A stretch of DNA of 64,000 nt from Klebsormidium nitens (Eukaryota; Streptophyta; Klebsormidiophyceae; Klebsormidiales; Klebsormidiaceae). The notes under the pieces are model-generated. The model did no database searches and had not been told where the DNA came from. It was given only the letters and a program-made list of their open reading frames with translations. Positions 45,401 through 54,971 of the stretch are shown here, piece after piece. Position numbers and translations under genes: made by a program. The stretch spans positions 271,441-335,440 of the forward strand of contig DF236980.1 in the NCBI GenBank assembly GCA_000708835.1, in the 5' to 3' direction. Within the stretch, counting starts at the first letter, position 1; the number at the start of each line of letters is the position of its first letter.

Positions 45401-48400
45401 GGCAACTCGCAGTGCCTGAGAGTCCTCTTGTTGGGCTGGAACCAAGGCTGGAAGGATGGTGGTTGGAAGGATGCTCCATTGCTATCTTGTTGCACCATTT
45501 CTGAATGTCACGGCTTAAAAGACCCAAGAGGCAGAGACTTTTAGTCTGTGTCTCTGGCAGCGACTTTGTTCGTGTTGATTCGTGTTGTTGCAATTTCCAT
45601 CCAATCTTGGCAATGCTGAGAGCAGATCGAGAAAGCTACGTCATGTTTCGCGAAACCTGCAAACTGGGCCGATTGTTCGTGCAAACCTTCGCAGGCGAGC
45701 GAGAACGGGCGACCCAGGCCAAAGAAGCCGCGATCGTGACCGGAAAGGACGCGCTCGCTGCGGCCCAAAAGCAGCACCGCGCCGAGCTGCGCAAGGGCGG
45801 GGAAACCAACGCGGGCGACACGATCCGCGTACTCAGGGTCGAGTTAGCGGAGGTAACCGAGCGGCTTAACCAAACCCGGAAGCAACTAGATACGGCGGAG
45901 AACCGTTGCGAGGAGCTGGCGAAGGAACTCCGCAACAAGGCCCAGGAGAACTCGAGACTCGCCGCGGAGATTGCGGCGGTTAAGATAACCAAGATTGGTT
46001 TAAGCGAGGAGGGTTTGGTAACCCCGCGGAAGGGGATTCCGCCGTTGGCGGCGGAGCGCAGCGGGGGGAGAGTGCTACAGGTGGCGTCGCTCTCGCAGGC
46101 GTTGGAGGAGGCGCAGAGATGGTGAGTCGCTCAGAATTTTCTCACGATCAAAGGCATTGGTTCTGAAGCAATTGATGATCTAAGTCGAGTCAAAACGTTC
46201 TAGAAGGGCAGGCCTTGGAGTTCAGCCCGGTATGGACATCTCTTGCGATCCTAAGTGGCTTCTCAACATGCGATTTGAATCGGACTGGAGTCCCTTGTTT
46301 CAATGTTGTTCCTTTGGACTTGATTTCTCCAAATCAGGAGACCATCGTTTTGCATGCGATTGCGTGCTTTTCAATAGATTCATCCGTTCTTCCCACAGGC
46401 CTCGCAATCCCTTATCTCTGGCACACTTTGCGTCCTAGCTCCGACAGTTCAACTCGACACTTCGATTTCATCCGTTCTTTCCACATTGCCTCCCAATCAG
46501 AGAACAGCCTTTTTCGCATTCACTTCCAAGGCTTCAACTCGACACTCAACCATCTTTCGTTCTTTCCCAGGGCCTCCCAAGCCGAGGACAGCCTTCGCAT
46601 GCGCGAGCAAGCAGTCGCCGAGGCAGAGGAGGTGCGCATGAGCCTGGAGCGGCGCGTGAAGGACGCGGAAACTAGGATGGCGGAAATGGGCGCCAGCCTG
46701 GAGAGGAAGGCGACCGAGGCGGCGCAGCTGCGGCAGGAGCTCGACGAGGAGCGCGAGGAGCGGGGTAGGCTGGAGGAGGATCTCGAGGTGGGTTAGCGGC
46801 CGGGTTAATGGGTGTGTTTGGGGGTTAGCGGAGGGTCTTTTTGAGGTTTGAGGAATGTGCTCTTATTTGAATCTGATGGACAAGGAGCGGGATCAGTGAG
46901 GCAAGCTGGAGGAGGACCTTGAGGTGGGTTAGCGGCCCGGTTAACGGGTGTTTGTGTGGGTCCGTGAGGGTGTTCCGGGTTGGTGGCTGGGTAACAACCT
47001 GAATCATACTCCGGTATAACGAGATTCGAGGCGTTGTCTCCGATTTTAGACTGGTGCGTGTGAAGCGCAAGGGTTTTGGATGCGAGGGCTGTGCAGAGTG
47101 GAGATCGTCGGACACGCAAGTCTCACCTTCGCACCTCTTGCGACGTCCTTCGTAACTCATTGTGTTTCCATCCGGAATGTAAGTCTTTCCAAGGGGCACT
47201 GGGTTGGAAGCCTTGGTGATTGTTGCCATCTCATGACGATCCTTGACTGAGGGATCTCGTCAATCTCTGACGTTAAGTTCGAATGTCTTACACCCTCGTG
47301 TACTTTACCCAGGCGCTCCAAGATGAGGCGGCCGCCAGCGACGCCGCCGCAATCGCGCAGCTCGCCGAGTCGGGCGCGCAGATCCAGTCGCTCACCGACG
47401 CCAAGACGCGCACCGAAGAACGCCTGTCGGCGCTCATGCGCGAGCGCGCCGAACTCGACGTCAAACTGGCGCTCCTGAAGCGTTCCAAGGAGGACGCCGA
47501 TGCGCAGCTGAAGAACGCGCGGGCCGCGATCGTGCAGCTCGAAGCGAAGCTGACGTCAGAGGAGGGCCGCTCGGCGGACCTCGAGGCGCAGCTGACGTCA
47601 GCGGGCGAGCGGGAGAGGAGACTGGGCGAGGAACTAGCGGCGGGTGAAAAGGAGATCGGGGAACTGACGCAGAGGGTCGGGGCGTTGGAAGGCGAGAAGC
47701 AGGGGCTTGAGGTTTTGGCGGAGAATCTGACGGGAGACCTCGAGGAGTCGCGCGATGAGACGGCGCAGCTCAAGAACGAACGAGAGGATATGAAGATTGA
47801 GTTAGCGCAGGTTAAGGCTAACAGCGCGGAGTTAGCGCGGGACCTTGCAGACACCAACGACGATCTCACCGACACTGAGAATAGGCTCGCTAAGAGCGAC
47901 GAGGACCGGAACAAGGCCTGGGAGGAAGTCGAGCGGCTAACCGGGGTCAAGGAGGAGCTTAATCAGCGGTTGAGCATGTTCACCGGGGAGATCCGTAACC
48001 TGAACGAGCGCCTCTCGGAGGTTATCGCCGAAGTCGCGGATCTTCACAAGAAGCTCGGCGCGCTACGGAGCGAGAAGCACGAAGCGGAGCAGTCGTCGGT
48101 GCAGGCCAAGGCCGCGGCGGCGGAACTGGAGCTGCAACTAGCGGCGGCGCAGAAACGCGTGGCCGAGCTCACGTCGAAACTGTCGGCATCCGAGCAGAGC
48201 AACCGCGAGGTTTCGTCGCTTCTCGCGGAAACCAAGGCCCAGAAGAAGGAGGTTGAAAGCGAGTTGAAGGAGACTCGCAGCGTGGTGGCGCAACTGGGTA
48301 ACGAGCTGACGGGGGTTAGGAACGAGGTTAAGGCGCGCGGGGCGGAGCTGGCCGCGGTTAAGGAGAAGATGGCGGCCAAGGTTAAGGAGGGCGAGGAGCG

Positions 48401-51400
48401 GGTTAGCAAGCTCAAGGGCGAACTGAGCGACGTGGTGCAGCGGGGCACGGAACTGGACAAGAAGTTCGGACAGGCCCTGCAGGTGAGCCGTTTGGAGCTG
48501 ATCTTATTTGCTTCGACACGTTTTGGATCTTGTAATCAGCCTGTAGTGTCGCCGCTCGGACAGACCCTGCAGCTCAGCCCTTTGGACCGAGCAAAATTGC
48601 GTTTTGAGTTCCCATTTTTGTGCTTTTTTTCGCCGTTACAGTATATACTTACCGACTGCGCGGTGGGATGAACGCCATTAGATCTAGATTTGGCTTGCCT
48701 GTCTTTGCCTCACATCCCTCACTTGCTCTCTTGCTCGAGACGAATGGACGGCGTCTTTGCTTTTGTGTCAGACTTCGCCACCTCTTCCCCAATGTCTCAT
48801 GTGGACCGTCGGAAAAGACGTCCCGCTTCTTTATTACCGAGGCCAGACATCCAAATATATGCCTTCCCCCTTTTGATCCTGATGCACTTTTGAGGCGATG
48901 TACCAAGTACTTAGGCTTGAGCAACAGAATATGGAATGACAGGAGAAACCCAGACCCTTGAGACATTCATTCAGTGGACGAGATGAGTTGGTGTGCTTTC
49001 GGGACCTCTTTCGTCACTTCTACATATTTTTTGTCACGTTCACAGCGTCTTACCTTCTCGAAACAAGTGGACATTGTTTGCCTCCATTCCGCAAAATCTC
49101 TGGTCCTTTGCATCCAACCAGCCCTTATCGGACGCCCATCCTCTGTTCCATTCTACAGGGCCTCGGCCAGCGCGACCAGGCGCTCCTGACCGCCAGCGAG
49201 GAGCAGCGGGCCCTGTTGGCGGCTCGATAACCTTTTTCTCCAATTTTTCAACTGACTTGTAATTCACCTCTCGTTTTACAGGGCCTCGCCCAGCGCGACC
49301 AGGCGCTCCTGACCGCCAGCGAGGAGCAGCGGGCCCTGTTGTCGGAGGTGGACACCCACAAAGGCGACGTCGCCAGGCTGGAGCACGAGCTGAACAGGGC
49401 CCTCGCGGACGCGTCCGAAACGTCGGCCAAGCTGTACAAAGCGTCCGCAAAGCTGGCGGAGACGGAGGCGGCGCTCGCGGAGATCAAGGAAGAGAAGGAG
49501 GGGCTGGAGACGGGGCTGAGCGCAGTGCAGCAAGAGAAGGCGGACGTGCAGGTGAGGGAGGGTTTGCAATAACCAGGTTTTCTAACTCTTTGGGACAGAC
49601 GTGCACGTGAGAGAGAGTTTGCAATAACCAGGGTTTTGAATCTGTGAGGGTCCGTCCGCTTCTGGTATTGCTGTTGATGCTTTGAGGTCTGTTTATCTCG
49701 AGTCCCTGGAAAGAGGTTTCCAGGTTTTGAAGTCTTCTTCGCAGACAAGTGCTGATATTCATTTCATGAGTGGCCTCGAAGGAGCACGAATCAGCGGTCA
49801 GAGGAAGAAAAGGAAGCTAGAGAAAGCGGTTGAGCAATCACCGAGTCCCGGCATTGAACTCGCGACATCCCATCTTGTCTGGTCGAGTCCGCACAATGTT
49901 GCGCCACTCGTGCTCGCAATCTGATCTCTCGTCAAACTTCTTTCCAGGTCCAACTGGCCCAGTCCAGCCGCGAGTGCGCGGAACTCACCGCCGCGCTCGA
50001 GGCCGCCCAGCACGAGCGCGCGCGCGTCGCCGCTGAGCTGAACAAGCTGAGCGCGGACCGTGATGACATCAGCGCGCTGCTCGCGGCGTCGACGGGCGAG
50101 GTGGCCGCGCTCAACACGAAGCTGGCGGAATCCGCCGGAGAGAGCGCAATTCTGAGCGGAAAGGTCGCGACGCTGAGCGCGGAGATCGGGGAGCTGCGGT
50201 CCAAGCTGGCGGGCGCATCCAACGCCAGGTACGCTTTCTTACTATTACATCATTGAAGTCAGAGACAATTTGCCCTATTTTGATACGGACAGACTTCGCT
50301 TACGGACTGCTTTGACAGAGTTTGAGTTGCTGATTCGAATGGACTCGGGTAATTGGTCGGAATCGTGAATGAAGTGGTACTTGATTGCTTCCGAGCGTAG
50401 CTCACATCACGTCACCCAAGATGGCTCATTTCAAAAGTTCGTTCATCGGACGGGTCCTACTGGGATTGCGTACGCTCGTCAACAACGCTCGCATGAGTGC
50501 GACAGTCTCCAGCAACTCGCGACCGTTAGCATTCTTATTCGCTTGACTTCGTACTTCTCCTGAAGCTCAGTTCGTCTCTTGCTTCCCAGGCTCGGCAACG
50601 ACGCTCGCATGGCCGCCACGTCAGCCCGCAGCTCGGACCTGTTTGCCAAGCTGGCGTCCGCGGACAGCCGCGTGGCGGAGCTCGAGGCGCGCCTGGCGGC
50701 CGTGGCGCAGCAACTAGAGGCGGAGCGCAGCGGCCACTCCAAGAGCGTCGAGCAGCTGCAGCAGCACGTCAGGAACGTGCGCGAGAGGTGCGCCCAGAAT
50801 CTGCCCGCTCTCGATGCTCTCAAAAATATTCAAAGGCGGATTTGATAGCGGGTCGATGCAATCGACAACTAAAAGGATACAGAAACGAGAGGCTTTGGTA
50901 TCAAGTGACTCAAACGAAGGCAATAGACATTGAAAAAGGTGGGAATGCTTCATCTGGGCTTGAATTGGATGTTGCTGCTGCGTTGTCCATTCTGTGGCGT
51001 ATTGTTGAATGGTAGCAAGCTCTGTCAACACCGTAAGACTGGAGGGGGCCGATGTCAGATGGTTCGATATCGACGGGCAATCCCGAAGTCAATACTTTTC
51101 GAACCCAAGTTTGTTCGTCAAAACGATTTGTTTATAAGGATTCAAGGTTGGATTCGATTCCTTCTCCTTGCTTGACGGGTTGTCAAGATTCTTTCGCCTG
51201 TCGAACGAAACAAGTTCCCTTTTACGGACCGAAGACTACAAGAGGACCGTCCTGTAAATCATTTCAGTCTGCCAGCACCCTTAGACCCTGCTATCCTTTT
51301 TGCTCGCCGCGGAGAAGGAGCCGAAGCATAAGGAGTCGCGGTGGCACATGACCTTGTTGTCTGCGTCTTTCCTCCTCGCCTTACCCTATCTCTCAGATGT

Positions 51401-53810
51401 TTTCTATCGTCATGTACTCTATAACTCAGTTTCTGCTTATCTTTTGCCAGGGGCCAGCACCGACTTCGATTTACCCTGTTACTCAGATATTTCTCTTCAC
51501 TCAGATGTTCGTTAACACTCAGATTCTGCTCGTTTTTCTCCAGGGCCCAGCACGTGGAGAAGGAGCTGAAGGCCAAGGAGTCGCAGCTGCAGAGCGCGCT
51601 TGACGTCAGCCGCTGGGCCGCGCAGTCCGTGGAGTCCCTTCGCGAGGAGCTGACCGCCGTGCTCAGCCGCCGGACGCCCGACGACCCACTCGCGTCCGGC
51701 GACCAGGAGGTCCGCGAGATGACCGAAAAAGTCATCGCCATGCAGGTGGGGGGGTTGAGAACCTTTTTCCAACCTATTCCGACCTGGTTCAACCTTTCGT
51801 AACTGGTTGAAAATTTTCAACCCGTCCTGAAGTGTTCCAAAGCTGCTTCTCACGGTTTGGAACCTGTCGCGAACCTGTTTCTAGCCTCCTAAGTGCTTCC
51901 CACCTGTTCTTAGCATGCACTATTTCACTTTTGGTGGCCTTCTGTACGCTTCTTTGGTCGGCTACGGAGGTAAACGACGTCAGCAAGCAAGCATACCTGC
52001 GAAAATCGATGACACAACGAAAACCTGCTTTTGCACGATTAGCGAGCGCTGCTCGCGACAGTCCGATGTTAACCCGTTCCGGTAGAAGAGACACTAGTGT
52101 GCCATGCAATTTCTGCGGAAGGGACATCCGTGCAGTGAATGCCCTCCTTGCAGGAACTTTTGGAGGTATCTTCGAGAGACTGTATAAAATAGGCGGAGTA
52201 CTGCAACTCATTTATTACCCCCTCACTTCCCGTTAGAACTGCCATTATTTTGTGGTTCCTTCGCAGTGTTTTGAATTCGTAGCAAAGATAGAGAAAAAGC
52301 TCATGTGAAAGACAGATCAAGGAAAGTCCTCTGATCGAATCCGCAACTGCTGAACCGTCCTGGTTTCTCTCTTCCCGCAGCAAAAGATGGAGAAGGAGCT
52401 GTCGTGGCACAAGACGGCGCTCGAGAACGCGCAGCGGTACCTGGACGGCGGCGAGAAGGCGGCCGGGGAACAGAGCGGCATGGACGCGCTGCGCAAGGAC
52501 CTCGCCGAGAAAGTCTGCCAGCTGAACCCCATCTTCACCAGGGTCAGCGTCCCCTCTAGTTGCAAATTAGGTTCGATCGAGTCTGGTTTGATTGTTCGAT
52601 TCGTCTTTGTTGTGTCGAAGTGATTAATTTGAGCAAGGACCTTGCCGAGAGAGACTACCAGCTCAACCTCATCTTCACCCGGGTCAGCGTCCCTGTCTAG
52701 TTGCAATTGACGCTTTTTCCAAGGTTTTTCTACTCTGATTCGATCGTTCATATGCCTTTGTTGGTTCGAAGCTCATCGTCTTCACAAGGACCTTGCTAAG
52801 AGAATCGGCCAGCTGAACGCCTCTTTCACTAGAGCCAGCGTCCCTCTTCCTTACTGGTCATTTGTTCCAAGACAGAATTCTGTATGATCCTTGCTGCATC
52901 GCCAGCAGCTGTCGAGCGTAGAAAGAATCGTACCGGGCGACCTTCAAGCACAGTGGGTATGGTTGAGAAACTGTTACTTGAGACCCTGATCCGTCGGCGA
53001 CACGGCTGGTCCGTTACTTCCCCAGTTGTACACCTCTTACTCTTGTTTCCTTGCTCGCAAGCTGTTGCCGGTTTACAACGAAGCTAACAAAAGCTGACGT
53101 CAGCGAACACTCTCTCTTTGCAGGAAGCCCAGATGGCGGAGGCGCAGTCCCAGATCCACTCCCTAGGGGAGCAGCTGGTCGCCCTTGCGGCCCATGGCGG
53201 CATGGACGACGCGCCCATTGAGCAGCGACCACGGAACCCCCGCCTCTCGGTGGACGGCTCCGAGTCCGTCAGCAGCAGCCTACCGGTCCGGAGGCTCCGC
53301 CCGGTAGAAGGCCCCGGGGCAGAGAAAGAAGGCGATGAGGTGTGGGAGGATGCCCCCGAGAGGCAGTGGGGGGATCCCCCGAGGAAGGTCCTCGGGGAGA
53401 AGCCCCTGGCAGAGAAGTCGACCAATCTGCCTGCGGAGAAGAGGGGGGCCGGGTACCCGGGGGACAACCCCGGGGACCAACCGGGGAACGACGCGTGGCA
53501 AGGGATGATGTGGGGCAAGCCTCACCGCTCGCAAGCGGGCAAGGATCACGGGGCTCCATACCCCTCCCCCGGTTACGCCCCCGAGTCTCCGGCCACTGTG
53601 CTTCCGAGGCGCCAGCTGTTGAGGGATCTGACCAAGAAGGGGGGGGAGAAGGGGGCCGACGCAGAGACCCCCCAGATGTTTACGCGGCGCATGGCGAGGG
53701 CGCGCGGTGAGAAAGGGGCGGACATGTCGAACGTGAGCCTCGGCAAGTTCCTGGCGAAGGCGACGTCGCCCGCTAATAGCCCGACAAAGCCGGGCCAAAC
53801 TGCCAAGTGA
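33421..53810 (+). CDS. Giant coiled-coil protein, filament-like-plant-protein (FPP)-like
   Basis: Twenty exons close in phase to 7614 nt, 2537 residues: 33421-33438, 34292-34411, 35125-35369, 35718-35823, 36642-36825, 37959-38608, 39008-39297, 40049-40281, 41067-42805, 43315-43575, 45242-45395, 45695-46121, 46571-46787, 47313-48482, 49282-49551, 49948-50228, 50590-50787, 51544-51745, 52381-52542, 53124-53810. Nearly the whole chain is heptad-rich Ala/Glu/Lys/Leu coiled coil. The N-terminal VTGWEEAEAKAAALEEDL resembles the FPP hallmark (SGWEKAEAEA..LK..L), and LRKALVRKALQ...GPGLAGL echoes FPP's LRGLVRKKLPGPAAL. FPPs are plant-specific cortical or vesicle-linked proteins of about 1000 residues, so this one is much longer. 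The last exon is Pro/Gly-rich, non-coiled and ends in SP-rich sequence. The first exon codes only MGDSQE and is the weakest part. A myosin-tail or golgin-like scaffold is the alternative. Confidence -1.
36771..37330 (+). repeat. Four-copy array of the 3' end of coiled-coil exon 5, period 166-167 bp
   Basis: The exon tail coding KGLQKKNLLATNDLQELTS plus its donor recurs downstream. GGCCTCCA starts at 36774, 36941, 37108 and 37274. The intron part is copied too (TGACATGTCAGCCT.GATTGT and CCCAAGTTTTCAGTC). Copy 2 is preceded by TGTCAG, a usable acceptor, and copies 1 and 2 keep GTAGGTG donors; copy 3 lost one base (frameshift) and has GTATGTG. Confidence -1.
41501..41794 (+). repeat. 147-nt in-frame coding duplication in exon 9
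   Basis: AKRELERVQK.LEEQGARDT starts at 41501 and again at 41648, continuing through DSKKRL.E...VAALEKKNGEAE.A in both. The period is 147 nt, 49 residues, exactly seven heptads, so the coiled-coil register is kept. Confidence -1.
43103..43345 (+). repeat. Copied 5' edge of coiled-coil exon 10
   Basis: The true exon start CAG|GTGCTTGCGCTGCAAAAGGAG is at 43315. A near-identical copy with its own CAACAG acceptor starts at 43210 and diverges after GAGAAG; a worn copy (ATGTGCATGCGCCACAGAAAG) starts near 43103. The spacing is 105-107 bp, and flanking intron words (GGGGGTTAGTGTTCCTGAAGCT) are copied as well. Confidence -1.
44886..45290 (+). repeat. Copied 5' edge of coiled-coil exon 11
   Basis: The true exon start at 45242 codes AAAGVQTDAPLDYEEL. 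Earlier copies start at 45088 (AATGVQTNAPLEQ, with GCGCAG acceptor) and 44886 (GCTGCTGTTGGTGTGCAGACC, with TATAG acceptor, one indel after). Spacings are 202 and 154 bp. Confidence -1.
46750..46950 (+). repeat. Copied 3' edge of coiled-coil exon 13
   Basis: Exon 13 ends ...CTGGAGGAGGATCTCGAG|GTGGGTTAGCGG at 46787. A second block 136 bp later ends CTGGAGGAGGACCTTGAG|GTGGGTTAGCGG (46923), with more distant similarity before it (AAGGAGCGGGATCAG) and an in-frame TGA that is not present in the downstream gene copy (there GATCAGGGAGGC). Confidence -1.
48460..48590 (+). repeat. Copied 3' edge of coiled-coil exon 14
   Basis: CGGACAGGCCCTGCAG|GTGAGCCGTTTGG at the true donor (48482) recurs 90 bp later as CGGACAGACCCTGCAGCTCAGCCCTTTGG. 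In the copy the donor GT has become CT, so it cannot splice there. Confidence -1.
49159..49330 (+). repeat. Copied 5' edge of coiled-coil exon 15
   Basis: The first 60 nt of exon 15 (GLAQRDQALLTASEEQRALL, true start 49282) are present 123 bp upstream at 49159, with one substitution and their own TTCTACAG acceptor, then run into GCGGCTCGATAA, an in-frame stop. Confidence -1.
49543..49640 (+). repeat. Copied 3' edge of coiled-coil exon 15
   Basis: GACGTGCAG|GTGAGGGAGGGTTTGCAATAACCAGG is followed 55 bp later by GACGTGCACGTGAGAGAGAGTTTGCAATAACCAGG. A short donor-centred duplication. Confidence -1.
49833..49919 (-). other. tRNA-like sequence (degenerate tRNA or SINE head) in intron 15
   Basis: On the minus strand GAGCA at about 49918 could pair with TGCTC at about 49834. 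Between them lie TGGCGCAACATTGTGCGG, resembling an A box, and GCGAGTTCAATGCC, resembling a B box/T loop. The D-arm is oversized and no clean anticodon stem is seen, so this is not called as a tRNA gene. Confidence -1.
51290..51600 (+). repeat. Copied 5' edge of coiled-coil exon 18
   Basis: The true start at 51544 (GGCCCAGCACGTGGAGAAGG) has two partial relatives upstream: TTGCCAG|GGGCCAGCACCG at about 51450 and GCGGAGAAGGAGCC..AAG.ATAAGGAGTCGC at about 51303. Pyrimidine/CAGAT intron words (ACTCAGAT..TTCT) recur between them. Confidence -1.
52495..52855 (+). repeat. Three tandem copies of the 3' edge of coiled-coil exon 19
   Basis: The exon tail coding KDLAEKVCQLNPIFTR followed by GTCAGCGTCCC starts at 52495, with copies at 52635 (KDLAERDYQLNLIFTR, followed by GTCAGCGTCCC) and 52786 (more worn). 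Spacings are 140 and 151 bp. The first copy keeps the exon frame and the donor. Confidence -1.
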
Positions 53811-54971
53811 AGATTTGAATCACAATCGTATGGGTGAACATGGGTGTGCTTGGAATTGCATTGGGTGGTCCGGTGGAGTAGAGTAGGTTACGCGAGTAGG
53901 ACCGTATTTCTCGACGGACAATTGTTACCGCACTGCTTTAGGTAGGGTTGTGGCTGAAACACAGAGTATGCTTCAATAGGTTGTAGCTTCGTTTTGCCCA
54001 TTGAGCGGGATACCCAACCCAAAAGTGCCGCCCAAGTCGACAGAATTGTTGGAGGCCTTGGTGCAACTTACTACTGGTGATGTCAGACCGGCTTACACTT
54101 CCATTTCAACCCAAGTCCTTGTATACTTGGGTGATTGCATCACTGATTGGGGTACTTTTCCCGCTGCATAACTATCATGTAACGTAACCCCTTAGCTTCA
54201 ACATATTAGCACGGGTAAGGGTCTTTGAAATAAACTTGCATGTCGTATGTGAATGGACGTGAGCTAATCTTGAAATTGGTTCAAAGGCCTAGGGCCTTCA
54301 AATTGAGCATGCATGTTGTCTCCGATTTATGCGGACAGCTAAAGTTGCACGCGCAACATATGCCAATACAGTAGTCTATCATCGTGGAATGCGCGTTTTC
54401 AAATGCCGACCATTTATCCAAGCATCAGGCCCTCAACAAACTCTTGGTCAGTTTGTATTTTTCTGCGTTGCAAGGAGGTTGAAAATGCAAAGTATACCAG
54501 CGTACATCAACATGGAAGAGAGATCCGCAGACGGCGAAGAGAATTGTTTGATGCAGTCAAGCAATTGCGTGAACATAGAATCCAGAACTGCGGCCCACTA
54601 GACTCACTTGCGTGCAGGCAAAAAGCCCGGCTAATTTGAGTTGAAAGGCTCAGCCATATATAGATCTTAAGCACGAGATGCACGCTTCACATCAGCGTTG
54701 TTCCGAATTGTGCATCATGTAATTCATGACCAGCTTGCACCATGTCATGCTTCGTCGTTTACAGCCTACTCCAACCCGTGATTCACATCGTCCACACACC
54801 TATCCACAAAGCGCTAGAGTTCAGGCCTTAAAAAAGGTATCCAGAGGGTGACCGTCCCACGACCGTCCCGAGGTATCTCACAACAAGGAACCTAACAAGC
54901 CAACTTACTCCAAAATCTGAACGTCCTTCTTTACACTTGTAAAGCTTCCCCGTTGTTGGATCCATCATCCT
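53811..54971. other. Spacer between convergent coiled-coil and LRR genes
   Basis: About 1.16 kb of 3' flanking DNA of two convergent genes. AT-richer than the genes; no supported ORF, RNA gene or repeat seen. Confidence -1.

Larger units (their letters stand above)
45430..49551 (+). repeat. Source copy of segmental duplication (exons 12-15); partner at 59641-63754
   Basis: Similarity to the downstream copy begins inside intron 11 (GGTTGGAAGGATGCTCC, TAGTCTGTGTCTCTGGCAGC) and covers exons 12, 13, 14 and 15. Exons and intron 13 are very close; introns 12 and 14 have diverged strongly. Exon lengths match exactly except exon 12 (427 nt here, 428 nt there). Confidence -1.

Noticed and set aside
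47283-47312. Extending exon 14 upstream to the ATG at 47283
   Set aside because: A TTTACCCAG acceptor at 47304-47312 gives phase-0 continuity from exon 13. The extension is kept only as a possible alternative start.
47288-47950. Long minus-strand Ser-rich ORF, also present at 61753-62514
   Set aside because: Antisense shadow of exon 14 and 14'; conserved in both copies only because the sense exon is conserved.
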